Origin: Methanosphaera cuniculi
GTDB lineage: Archaea; Methanobacteriota; Methanobacteria; Methanobacteriales; Methanobacteriaceae
Length of the DNA: 64,000 bases
Assembly (NCBI RefSeq): GCF_003149675.1
Contig: NZ_LWMS01000020.1
Coordinates: 143,816-207,815, forward strand
Reading direction: 5' to 3'
A program made the translations under genes and the position numbers. Below the pieces are notes generated by a model. It saw only the letters and a list, made by a program, of their open reading frames with translations. It made no database searches and had not been told where the DNA came from. How positions within the stretch are numbered: position 1 is the first letter of the stretch; each line of letters begins with the position of its first letter. Shown piece after piece: positions 20,883-29,510 of the stretch.

Positions 20883-22109
20883 TTACCTGAACATTTTTGG
20901 TATGCGTTTTTTCCATGCTGTTGGTAGAATTATATCTATTGCATCATCTACTGTTACAATTCCTTTCATTTCATTATTATCATCAACTACTGGTATTGCA
21001 ATAAGGTTGTATTTTGCAATTTGTCGTGCTACATCATCTTCTTGATCTTCTACATTTACTGATATTATATCTTTTATCATGAATTCTTCAACCTTAGTAT
21101 CATCATCTTCAAGTAGTAGTTCTCGTATTGTTATAACACCTTCAAGTTTTAAGTCAGATGATACTACATACATATAGTATATGGTTTCAAGGTCATGTGC
21201 TGCTTTTCTTAGATATTTTATTACATCTGCTGTTGTCATATCCTTGGTTATTGATGCATATTCTGTTGTCATTATTCCTCCAGCACTGTTTTCATGATAC
21301 TGGAGTAGTTCTCTTAGTTCATATGATTCTTCAGGATCCATGAGTTTAAGTATTTCTTCTTTCTTCTCAGGTGACAAGAATGCAAGAAGGTCTGCTGCAT
21401 CATCAGGTGACATTTCATCAATAAGATCTGCTGCTTGTTTTTTCTCCATTTCTGTTAGTATAGTTCTTTGTTTTTCAGGTGAGATTTCTTCGAATGCATC
21501 TGCTGCAGCCTCTTCATCAAGTGAATTAAGTATACTTATTGAATCTGATAATCCTAGGTTATCTACTATTTCTGCTATATCTGCTGGGTGTAATCTGGTT
21601 AGTTTTTCTTTTGGTACACTTAGTTTTAAATTTGCAAAGTCAAGTGAATCTATGTCTTTCCATGAGATTATATTGTTTTCTGGGTGTAGTTTTTTTGATA
21701 TTTTCTCAAGTCCCATACGTCTAAATAGTCCATTTATTCCTATATCTACACCTATTATGAAGTAGTTCCCGTTTTTATATGTGATTTCTACATCATTTAC
21801 TCGTCTTATTTTACTTCCTTCCATGTCAACTACTTGATGATCTAGTATGTCACGTGAAAGTTTGATTATTGAATCTTGTTTTGGGTATTGTCTTATGTCT
21901 TCGAGCGTTTCAGATAGTAATATTTCTTCACTTGTTATCTGATCTATGTATTTTGAGGGTATGAAATAATATTCTCCATTTGATTTTATTTTTATTGCCT
22001 CAATTTTAGGATAAGTTCCGCTTGATGATATTAGTACATCTTTTACTTTTCCTAGATTCTCATTATGCTTATCATAAACTGCTTTATTTAGTAGTTCTGT
22101 AAGATACAT
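20883..22109 (-). CDS. PRC-barrel / MgtE_N / CBS-pair protein without a membrane domain
   Basis: Soluble 408-residue protein. Residues 1-160 hold two PRC-barrel-like units (KAVYDKHNENLGKVKDVLI and DHQVVDMEGSKIRRVNDVEI). Residues about 170-275 are an MgtE N domain of acidic superhelical repeats (LHPADIAEIVDNLG, EEISPEKQRTIL, MSPDDAADLLAFL). Residues about 280-400 are a CBS pair (AGGIMTTEYASI, FMIKDIISVNVEDQ). In MgtE channels the MgtE_N/CBS module senses cytoplasmic Mg2+. Here the MgtE membrane domain is absent and an NRAMP-type transporter gene follows after 23 bp. The sensor probably gates or assembles with that transporter. The start ATG has GGGGTGAT upstream. Confidence 0.88.
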   Translation of the reverse strand: MYLTELLNKAVYDKHNENLGKVKDVLISSSGTYPKIEAIKIKSNGEYYFIPSKYIDQITSEEILLSETLEDIRQYPKQDSIIKLSRDILDHQVVDMEGSKIRRVNDVEITYKNGNYFIIGVDIGINGLFRRMGLEKISKKLHPENNIISWKDIDSLDFANLKLSVPKEKLTRLHPADIAEIVDNLGLSDSISILNSLDEEAAADAFEEISPEKQRTILTEMEKKQAADLIDEMSPDDAADLLAFLSPEKKEEILKLMDPEESYELRELLQYHENSAGGIMTTEYASITKDMTTADVIKYLRKAAHDLETIYYMYVVSSDLKLEGVITIRELLLEDDDTKVEEFMIKDIISVNVEDQEDDVARQIAKYNLIAIPVVDDNNEMKGIVTVDDAIDIILPTAWKKRIPKMFR

Positions 22110-22287
22110 TGGGATATCACCCCTTAATTTTTATATAAAAAAAAGTATTAATAGCCAAAAAATTTTAATCCACTATAATAAGTTTTTTGTGGAAAAAAAG
22201 TGGTGGTGTCTTATTTTATAAAAAAAAGATAATTTTATTCCTATTATGTTTTAATTTTTAGAGAATATTCATTTCATATTTATTTTT

Positions 22288-22728
22288 TTATATTGTGAGT
22301 TGTTCTTCTTTTAAAACATCCATTACTATTAATTCTCGTAATTCTTCTATTCCATCTATTGTTCTTATCTCTGAGTTAATTATGTCATTTAACTCATCTA
22401 GTGTATGAGCCCATAGTTTTATTAAAATATCATATTCTCCAGATACGGTGTATACATCTGTAACTTCCTTAAGTTTTGGTAGTTCTTTTTCAACATTTTC
22501 ATGTTTTTCTGTTTCAGTTTGAATAATGATAATTGCTGATACATTAATTCCAACCTTTTCAGGATCTAGAATTGTTGTGTATTTTTCAATAACACCATTT
22601 TTTTCAAGTTTTTTTATTCTATTTGATATAGTTGAATCTGGAATGTTTGTTTTTTGTGATATTTTAGATATGGGCATTCTCGAATTTTCAACTAGAGCTG
22701 AGAGTATTTTTTCATCTGTTTCATCCAT
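22288..22728 (-). CDS. Lrp/AsnC-family transcriptional regulator
   Basis: Feast/famine regulator. N-terminal winged helix-turn-helix: DETDEKILSALVENSRMPISKISQKTNIPDSTISNRIKKLE. C-terminal RAM ligand-binding domain: VSAIIIIQTETEKHENV, then VYTVSGEYDILIKLWA. A 146-residue length is typical. The ligand is unknown. The ATG has no strong ribosome binding site, so the mRNA may be leaderless or nearly so. An unusual AACTTA array lies 200-415 bp upstream of its start and could be a target. Confidence 0.94.
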   Translation of the reverse strand: MDETDEKILSALVENSRMPISKISQKTNIPDSTISNRIKKLEKNGVIEKYTTILDPEKVGINVSAIIIIQTETEKHENVEKELPKLKEVTDVYTVSGEYDILIKLWAHTLDELNDIINSEIRTIDGIEELRELIVMDVLKEEQLTI

Positions 22729-22924
22729 AATATCAATTTACATCCATTAATTTTCTATTTATAGTAATATATATGATACTATAATTTATTTAAATTAATG
22801 GGTAAATTCACCAAAAAATAAGAAAATATGGGGAAATTCACAACTTAAAATGGAAAAGTTGTTAAAAACACGAAAAAACTTCTTTTTTTTAAAATAATAC
22901 CAAAAAAAAGTAAGTAATATGTAA

Positions 22925-23142
22925 TAACTTATTAACTTATAAGTTTATCATTAAATAAATAATAATTGTTATAGTTAATAACTTAAAAAGTATAAATTAA
23001 AAGTTATAACTTATAATAAACTAACTTATAAATATAAAAAACACCACTAATCAGTAAATAAAGCATGAAATAACCATTTTATAAAATATTATATTATAAA
23101 AACTTATTAAATTATAACTTAAATGTTAAAACTTATAACTTA
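22925..23142. repeat. Cluster of AACTTA motifs with 12-bp palindromes
   Basis: AACTTA occurs nine times within 22927-23142, mostly as AACTTAT or TAACTTA. Two perfect 12-bp palindromes are embedded: AACTTATAAGTT (22934-22945) and AAGTTATAACTT (23001-23012). The array lies in the 494-bp spacer upstream of the Lrp-type gene and downstream of a glycosyltransferase gene. No ORF is present. It may be an operator array; nothing in the sequence proves that. Confidence 0.6.
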
Positions 23143-23222
23143 AAACTAAAAAGATATAATTATAAAAAAGAGATAATTATTAAAAAAAATCTAATAAAAA
23201 AAAAGAGAAAAAAATAAAATAT

Positions 23223-24191
23223 TTACAATTTATTTTTCAAAGCATTAAGATATTGTTTTAGTATCTGATATGCATAACGTGGAAAATTCATATAATAATT
23301 TGATTTATGTTTTTTAATAAAAGCCAAATTTGTCTTAATATGATTCATCTCAGTATGAAAAGTAGTATGCTTATGACGTGACATTCCAACTTTATGCCAT
23401 ATTATAGAATTCATAACAGTTACAATTTTATATCCCTTATTTTTTAGTCTAACAGCTAAATCAACATCTTCACATCCAAAAAAGAAGTTTGTATCAAGAA
23501 ATCCTACCTTTCGTATTGCACTTGTCTTAATAAGTACTCCTGCTCCTGATACCCAATCACATTCTACCATATTACCACTTATATCATATTGTGGCTCATC
23601 CATTATACTATGATGTCCAGGATAATGATCAAGATCTACAACACTTCCAATACACCATATTGTATCATGTGAATCTTCATAATCATAGTAATAGAATTTT
23701 GGACCTACTAATGCTATTTTATCATCATCTAATGCTACATCTACCATATTAGTAAGAAAATCAGGATCAACAATTGTATCATTATTTAACAATAACACAT
23801 AGTCTGGATTATCATACTTTAGCGTATAATCAATTGCTATATTATTTCCACGTGCAAAACCATAATTTTCATCATTTTCAATTAAAAGAAGACATTTATT
23901 ATCACCTGTGGTTGTATATTCAACATGATGATCTAGTTGTGACTCTTTAAGTTTTTCAAGCTTCATAGGCTTAGTTTCAGCATGATATTTAGTATACTTA
24001 GTTTCTACCTTAATTTTTCCATTAGCATAGTCTTCTATTTTTTGTATGGATTCATCTTCTGATGCATTATCTACTACTATTACATTGTAATTTGGATAGT
24101 TTATCTGATATAATGATTCTAAAGCTTCAAGCGTATCATCATATCCATTCCAGTTAAGTAGTATTATTGATACTAGTGGTTTACTTGACAT
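23223..24191 (-). CDS. Family 2 glycosyltransferase
   Basis: Inverting GT-A enzyme that probably adds sugars to a surface glycan. It has the nucleotide-binding start VSIILLNWNGYDDTLEALES, VVDNASEDES, the metal site LLLNNDTIVDPDF, and the acceptor-side CEDVDLAVRLKNKGYK with the ED catalytic pair. It resembles rhamnosyltransferase-like GT2 proteins. A charged insertion lies at residues 55-100. Its start overlaps the end of the upstream GT4 gene by 11 bp, so the two are co-translated. Confidence 0.9.
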   Translation of the reverse strand: MSSKPLVSIILLNWNGYDDTLEALESLYQINYPNYNVIVVDNASEDESIQKIEDYANGKIKVETKYTKYHAETKPMKLEKLKESQLDHHVEYTTTGDNKCLLLIENDENYGFARGNNIAIDYTLKYDNPDYVLLLNNDTIVDPDFLTNMVDVALDDDKIALVGPKFYYYDYEDSHDTIWCIGSVVDLDHYPGHHSIMDEPQYDISGNMVECDWVSGAGVLIKTSAIRKVGFLDTNFFFGCEDVDLAVRLKNKGYKIVTVMNSIIWHKVGMSRHKHTTFHTEMNHIKTNLAFIKKHKSNYYMNFPRYAYQILKQYLNALKNKL

Positions 24192-25452
24192 TTACTTCCT
24201 CTTTTTTATTTTTATCTTCTTGTTTTTTTAAAATACGTTGAATGTGATTTTCAAGTCTTTCACCTGCTTGATTAAGTGTCCAGAAAGAATTAATATATGC
24301 AATTCCATTAGCAGAACAACGATTCCATAATTCTGTGTCTTCTGTAAGTGTTATTATTGCATCTGCAAAGTTTTGCTCATCACGTTGAGTTAAAAGACCT
24401 GTTTTATTATGTCGTACGGTTTCACGTACTCCTCCTTCTTTTACACCTACTACTGGTGTTCCACATGCCATAGCTTCAAGTGGAACATATCCAAATGGTT
24501 CAAGATATGGTGCATATACTACAACTTTTGCCATATTATATAATCTGATTAAATCTTCATCTGATACCATTGTTAGTATGTCAAGTTTTACATCTTTTCT
24601 ATCAGCTAAGTTTTTAAGATATGATACCCATCCTTCATCACTACTATTTCCAACTATTACAAGTTCTGGTCGTTTTTCTTTTGGTATGTGTGCTATTGAT
24701 TTTATTAGAAAATCATATCCTTTTGGTGGAATACATGTTCCAACTGATAATACAAAGTTTTCACGTTTAAGATTCATTGGCTTAAACTTATTTGTATCTA
24801 CTCCAATGTATGATACATATGCATTTTTTGCATATTGTCTTAGTATATTTTCATGACTAAAGTATGAATTTGCAAGAAGGTTTGTTGCATATTGTGCAAA
24901 CTCATAGTCTTGTTGATATGCATGTGTTTCAACATATTCAACATAATATTGAGCAAATGGCTTAATGAGTGGATTGTTAAATATTCCAGTTTTAGGTTTT
25001 TGATCATTTACACGGTTTAGTATTTCATCACGTCTTACAGGTTGCTGACAGTAGTAAATAGTTGGTTTAGTTAAATATTTTAAGATGATTGGTGTCATTG
25101 TATATTGATCTTGTTCACAGTATACAATATCATAATCTCCCTGGTTTATATCTTCTGCTATCTTTTTTTCTGCCTTAAAAACATTTTTTACTGATACTTT
25201 CTTAAATATTGCTGGTACATAACTAAATATTGAATATATTTTTTCACGAAAAAAACTTGGTTTTACCTCATATTCTATCATATTTGTTGCAATATCTTTT
25301 AGTGGTAGATAATCTTCATTCGCTGTTGAAGGTATGAATACATCAACAATATGTCCTTTTTTTGTTAAATAATCAATATATGTGTATAATGATCTTTTAG
25401 CTCCTCCTGATGGAAGATTATGAAAAACTGCTATTTTTAATTGTTTAGTCAA
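24181..25452 (-). CDS. Family 4 glycosyltransferase
   Basis: Retaining GT-B enzyme. N-terminal acceptor domain: IAVFHNLPSGGAKRSLYTYIDYL. C-terminal donor domain: FVLSVGTCIPPKGYDFLIKSI, then EPFGYVPLEAMACGTPVVGV with the E-x7-E pair. 423 residues. The start is TTG with GGAGAGTGATT upstream. It is coupled to the following GT2 gene. Donor sugar unknown; probably surface glycan assembly. Confidence 0.92.
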   Translation of the reverse strand: MTKQLKIAVFHNLPSGGAKRSLYTYIDYLTKKGHIVDVFIPSTANEDYLPLKDIATNMIEYEVKPSFFREKIYSIFSYVPAIFKKVSVKNVFKAEKKIAEDINQGDYDIVYCEQDQYTMTPIILKYLTKPTIYYCQQPVRRDEILNRVNDQKPKTGIFNNPLIKPFAQYYVEYVETHAYQQDYEFAQYATNLLANSYFSHENILRQYAKNAYVSYIGVDTNKFKPMNLKRENFVLSVGTCIPPKGYDFLIKSIAHIPKEKRPELVIVGNSSDEGWVSYLKNLADRKDVKLDILTMVSDEDLIRLYNMAKVVVYAPYLEPFGYVPLEAMACGTPVVGVKEGGVRETVRHNKTGLLTQRDEQNFADAIITLTEDTELWNRCSANGIAYINSFWTLNQAGERLENHIQRILKKQEDKNKKEEVNVK

Positions 25453-25596
25453 AAGCCAATCACTCTCCTTTATTTATTTTTTAACTTTTTTGTCTCCTTT
25501 TATTAGATAGTAGATGTTTTTATTGAATTTTAAAAAAATTCTTTTTTTTTACTTGAATATAATAATTTTTATGTTTTTCTTAGTATTTTTTCATTT

Positions 25597-26640
25597 TTAT
25601 ATTATGGTTTTATTATTTAGTAGTGCATCTTTTAATCCTAACTTTAAAGTCTTTGCATAATCTTTATCATCTTCATTTTTTGCTGTAGTTGATGTTTTAA
25701 GTACAAAAAGAATCATATATACCAGGAATTTATAGTATTTTATGGAATTTGTATATTTTCTCATATACCATATGCGATTTCTTGTATGATAATATATTCG
25801 TTTATATGATTTAATTGATGCACCTTCTTTATGATAAATACTTGTATCTGTTGTTATAACAAGTTTATATCCATGATTTCTAGCATTTGTAGACCAATCT
25901 ACATCCTCCCAGTACATGAAGTAATCCTCAGGTAGACTACCTATTTGTTTTAGTACTTCTATTGGCATAAATATACATGATCCTGTTATAAAATCAAATT
26001 CATCTTTATCTTCCATACATGCTATTGCTTCTGCATGTTTTATGTCAATAAATCCTCCACCAATAGTTTGAAGTTTATCTGGGTTATCATAGTAGTAGTG
26101 TGGAACTCCAATAAATCCTATTTTTTCATCTGTATGTAGTTTATCTAAGAGTGCATCTATGAGATTTGGTTTTATGATTGTATCATTATTTAAAAGAAGT
26201 ACATAATCTGTAACTTCAGGATTATCTATCAGGTAATTTAATGCAACATTATTTCCACCAGCAAAACCAGCATTTTCATGATTTAATATGAAGATAAGAT
26301 TTACATCATCTGGTTTTTGATACATGTTAAGATCATCAGATGTTATAATATCAGAATTATAACTACTTTCATTTAAGTATTTTTCAATATATTTAAGTGA
26401 AGATTCTCTAGAATCATTATCAACCAGATAAATAACATAATCCTGATAGTCTAGTTTTCTAAGAGATTTAAGACATTCAACAGTATCTTTCTCTCCATTC
26501 CAGTTAAGTAGTATTATTGAAACTATTTGTTTTTCATGTTGCATTTTTAAATTCATACCCTTTATTTTTTTTGTTAAAAAAATTTTTCTAATTAAATTAT
26601 ATGGTTTAATATTTGTTAGAAGTTTTTTATAATAATACAT
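25597..26640 (-). CDS. Family 2 glycosyltransferase
   Basis: Second GT2 enzyme of this cluster, paralogous to the neighbour at 23.2 kb. It has VSIILLNWNGEKDTVECLKS, YLVDNDSRESS, LLLNNDTIIKPN and YWEDVDWSTNARNHGYK with the ED pair. The longest frame gives 347 residues, but the catalytic fold starts only at residue 37. Internal ATGs at 26559 (M28) and 26547 (M32) are better fits to the paralogue's length; a GGGT stands 12 nt before M32. The start is therefore uncertain. It is likely to serve the same glycan pathway. Confidence 0.88.
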   Translation of the reverse strand: MYYYKKLLTNIKPYNLIRKIFLTKKIKGMNLKMQHEKQIVSIILLNWNGEKDTVECLKSLRKLDYQDYVIYLVDNDSRESSLKYIEKYLNESSYNSDIITSDDLNMYQKPDDVNLIFILNHENAGFAGGNNVALNYLIDNPEVTDYVLLLNNDTIIKPNLIDALLDKLHTDEKIGFIGVPHYYYDNPDKLQTIGGGFIDIKHAEAIACMEDKDEFDFITGSCIFMPIEVLKQIGSLPEDYFMYWEDVDWSTNARNHGYKLVITTDTSIYHKEGASIKSYKRIYYHTRNRIWYMRKYTNSIKYYKFLVYMILFVLKTSTTAKNEDDKDYAKTLKLGLKDALLNNKTII

Positions 26641-26732
26641 AAAAAGAGATTAGTTTAAATTATAAGTTTAATTTAATGGATTGAAAAAAAGTTTATTTTA
26701 TTAAAAAAAAATAAGAAAAAGATTAAGTGGTT

Positions 26733-27014
26733 TTATTTTTCATCTGATATTTGTGGTTTATCATCTTTTAATTGTGTTTTTATTGATGTTTTAGTAGTTT
26801 TTGTAGAATTATCTGTGGTATTATCATTATCTGTGTTTATATCTACTGTTTTCATATCTTCTTCATTGAAGTTTATTGAGTTTATAATTTCTGTTTTTAT
26901 ATTTTGAAATGTTTCTGATGTTACTATTTCTTTTATTGCATATCCTACTGTTACTCCACTTATGAAGATTTCTGCTGCTTTTATTGTGTCATGTATTTTT
27001 TTAGGTTTAAACAT
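26733..27014 (-). CDS. Small protein with a hydrophobic N-terminal helix
   Basis: 93 residues, not recognised. Residues 10-30 (TIKAAEIFISGVTVGYAIKEI) form an amphipathic-to-hydrophobic helix. The rest is Asp/Asn/Thr/Lys-rich and probably disordered. The strong ribosome binding site GGGGTGA precedes the ATG, which supports translation. It lies between glycosyltransferase genes and divergent from the next one. Confidence 0.6.
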   Translation of the reverse strand: MFKPKKIHDTIKAAEIFISGVTVGYAIKEIVTSETFQNIKTEIINSINFNEEDMKTVDINTDNDNTTDNSTKTTKTSIKTQLKDDKPQISDEK

Positions 27015-27261
27015 TGTATTTCACCCCTTTTTTTTAAGTTTGTACTTATTTGATTTAGTTTTTATAATATTCTATTTTTCTATAAGAAGTTTTTTTTATA
27101 ATTATTATTTTTTAGAACATTTATATAATTAGTTATAATTTGGATATTTTAAAAGAATATTTTTTTTAGTTAAAAAGATTTAGAAAATAGTAAATTATTA
27201 AGATTACTAAATTAGAAATAATTTATTTAGATAATATAAAAAAAAAATTTATTAGGAGCTT

Positions 27262-28368
27262 TTGAAATTGGAAACTTTTAACTGTATTTTTCCAGGATTA
27301 TATAATTATATTCTTGCAAAGGATGTTGGAATGATACCATATGCACTATCAGATGTTTATGATACATCTATTACAACTTATGATAATGATTCATATACTT
27401 ATCTTAAAAGTGTACTTGATGGAAAAGTTAAACTTAATTTTCTTAAAAAAAATAATGAAGATGAACAAGCTGATGTGTTAGATTATATTAAAAGTAATGC
27501 AAAAGATATTGATATTATACAATTTTATCATCTAAGATATAATTTACTTCCATCATACATACGATGTTATCGTAAATATAATAAAGATGGAAAGATTTAT
27601 CTTAAACTTGATGCTAATAATCATATAATTGATTTTCTTGTTAAAAGACGTGGAATAAAAGCAGCACTAAGACGTTATCTTACAAAGAAAATGTTTAAAG
27701 AAATAGATTTAATTAGTATTGAAACCAAAAGAAACTATCACGTATTAGAAAGTAGTGGACTTATTGATCCTGAAAAACTAATCTATTTACCAGATGGCAT
27801 AAAAAAGACAGATATCAACTTTAAAAACCGTGAAAATATCATACTTTATGTAGGTAAAATAGAACGTAAAAACAAATCAGTGGACATGCTACTAAAAGCA
27901 GCTTCAGATGCAGATATGCGAGACTGGAAAATCATGCTAATAGGAGAAATAGAAGATGACATGAAAATATTCATAAAAGAATACTTCAAAGAAAATCCAA
28001 ACATGATAGATAAAGTAATACTAAAAGGATACATAACAGATAAAGAAGAACTATCACAATACTATGCAAAAGCCAAGATATACTGCTGTTGTTCAAAAAT
28101 CGAAAGCTTTGGAATAGCACTACTAGAAGCTGCATATCATGGAAACTATATTATATCAACAGATGTAGGAGCATCCTATGATATCATACATCTAACTAAG
28201 TATGGAATGATAATCAACCACAACACACAAAATCTAAAAAACACTCTAGAACATGTGATAAAAAACTGGAATCATATACAACAAGATCCACGAAAAATAT
28301 CAAACACAATCTATAAACACTACGGATGGCCAAACTTAGCTAAAAAATTAGAAGAAAAACTAAAATAA
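27262..28368 (+). CDS. Family 4 glycosyltransferase
   Basis: GT-B enzyme of 368 residues. The donor domain shows IILYVGKIERKNKSVDMLLKA, LIGEIEDD, LKGYITDKEELSQYYAKA, and ESFGIALLEAAYHGNYIIST with the E-x7-E pair. The N-terminal acceptor domain is divergent. The frame opens at TTG 27262, but the AGGAG at 27254-27258 is only 3 nt away; TTG at 27268 has 9 nt spacing and is the likelier start. It is transcribed away from the other glycosyltransferases in this region. Confidence 0.88.
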   Translation: MKLETFNCIFPGLYNYILAKDVGMIPYALSDVYDTSITTYDNDSYTYLKSVLDGKVKLNFLKKNNEDEQADVLDYIKSNAKDIDIIQFYHLRYNLLPSYIRCYRKYNKDGKIYLKLDANNHIIDFLVKRRGIKAALRRYLTKKMFKEIDLISIETKRNYHVLESSGLIDPEKLIYLPDGIKKTDINFKNRENIILYVGKIERKNKSVDMLLKAASDADMRDWKIMLIGEIEDDMKIFIKEYFKENPNMIDKVILKGYITDKEELSQYYAKAKIYCCCSKIESFGIALLEAAYHGNYIISTDVGASYDIIHLTKYGMIINHNTQNLKNTLEHVIKNWNHIQQDPRKISNTIYKHYGWPNLAKKLEEKLK

Positions 28369-28536
28369 AAAAAAAAGTTTCAGATTTTATATTAATTTAA
28401 AATGTATAAGTAAAAAAAAAGAAGTTTTATAAAAAATGGATTAAAAAAAAATAGTTTAATGTTTCTTTTTATCAAAAAATAATAAGAAAAAAAGAGAAGT
28501 TATGTTTTTCTCCTATTTTTTATTTTCCATTTTCCT

Positions 28537-29232
28537 TTATTTTCTGAATTTAATAATACTTGTTGAGAAGTACTTTTTATTATCAACAAATCCATGAACA
28601 ATATTTTCATCATCCATTGTACAGTTTTGTACAGATACAATATCTTTTTGACGTGGATCTTGATTTATACAATCTTCAAGCACATCTAAATGTCTTGATG
28701 TTTTCATTGCAACTACTGTATCAACATATGGTAGTATTTTTGTTAATTTTTCAGATACTTGTGGTACAACTACCATAATATCATCTTGTTCTGTTAATTG
28801 TACTCCTGCTCTTGCTGCACATGCAGTAAATGATGTAATTCCAGGTACAAGTTCTACTTCTACTCCCTTATTTTGTAATCGTGATGAGATGTATGAAAAT
28901 GTACTAAATACTGTTGGATCACCTAGTGTTACAAATACTGCACTTTTTCCTTGTTCTAATTTTTCATATAATACATCTGTTGCTTCATCCCATGAACGTT
29001 GAAGTTCTTCTTTATCTTCTGTCATTGGAAATAGTGGTTGATATATTTCACATGGAATATCTCGTTTATCAACATAATCTTGTACTATATTTAGTGCTAC
29101 ACTTGGCTTTCCACTTTTTGATTGTGGTGCAAATATAATATCTGTTTCATCAATTAGTCTTGCTGCTTTTACTGTTAAAAGTTCAGGATCTCCTGGTCCT
29201 ACACCGATCCCATATAATTTTCCTATTGGCAT
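28537..29232 (-). CDS. cbiL: Precorrin-2/cobalt-factor-2 C20-methyltransferase
   Basis: SAM-dependent methyltransferase of the cobalamin (corrinoid) pathway, in the anaerobic cobalt-early branch expected of a methanogen. Family signatures: LYGIGVGPGDPELLTVKAA, the VTLGDPTVFSTFSYI block and VPGITSFTACAA. The start is taken as the ATG at 29232 (MPIGKLYG), with AGGA upstream. The frame is open for seven more codons but with no binding site. 231 residues is normal. The rest of the cob/cbi genes are not in this window. Confidence 0.94.
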   Translation of the reverse strand: MPIGKLYGIGVGPGDPELLTVKAARLIDETDIIFAPQSKSGKPSVALNIVQDYVDKRDIPCEIYQPLFPMTEDKEELQRSWDEATDVLYEKLEQGKSAVFVTLGDPTVFSTFSYISSRLQNKGVEVELVPGITSFTACAARAGVQLTEQDDIMVVVPQVSEKLTKILPYVDTVVAMKTSRHLDVLEDCINQDPRQKDIVSVQNCTMDDENIVHGFVDNKKYFSTSIIKFRK

Positions 29233-29510
29233 TGTAATCTTTTTCCTAATCATTTAAAGTTTTTGTGTTTTTATTAAAAAAATTTTTAGTTCTTATTTTT
29301 TTTTATAAGTGTGAAAAAAGTATTCAAGTTAATATTTTTTAAATAAATTAAAGTAAATATTAACATCTTATGTATTTTCAAATCTATTCTATACATATAT
29401 ACTTTAAAATATATTAATTAATAACACAACAAAGTAAAGAAAACTAGTATTTAATTAATCATAACTTTAAAAAAAAATTAAAAATACTATAAAAAACAGA
29501 TATATAATAC

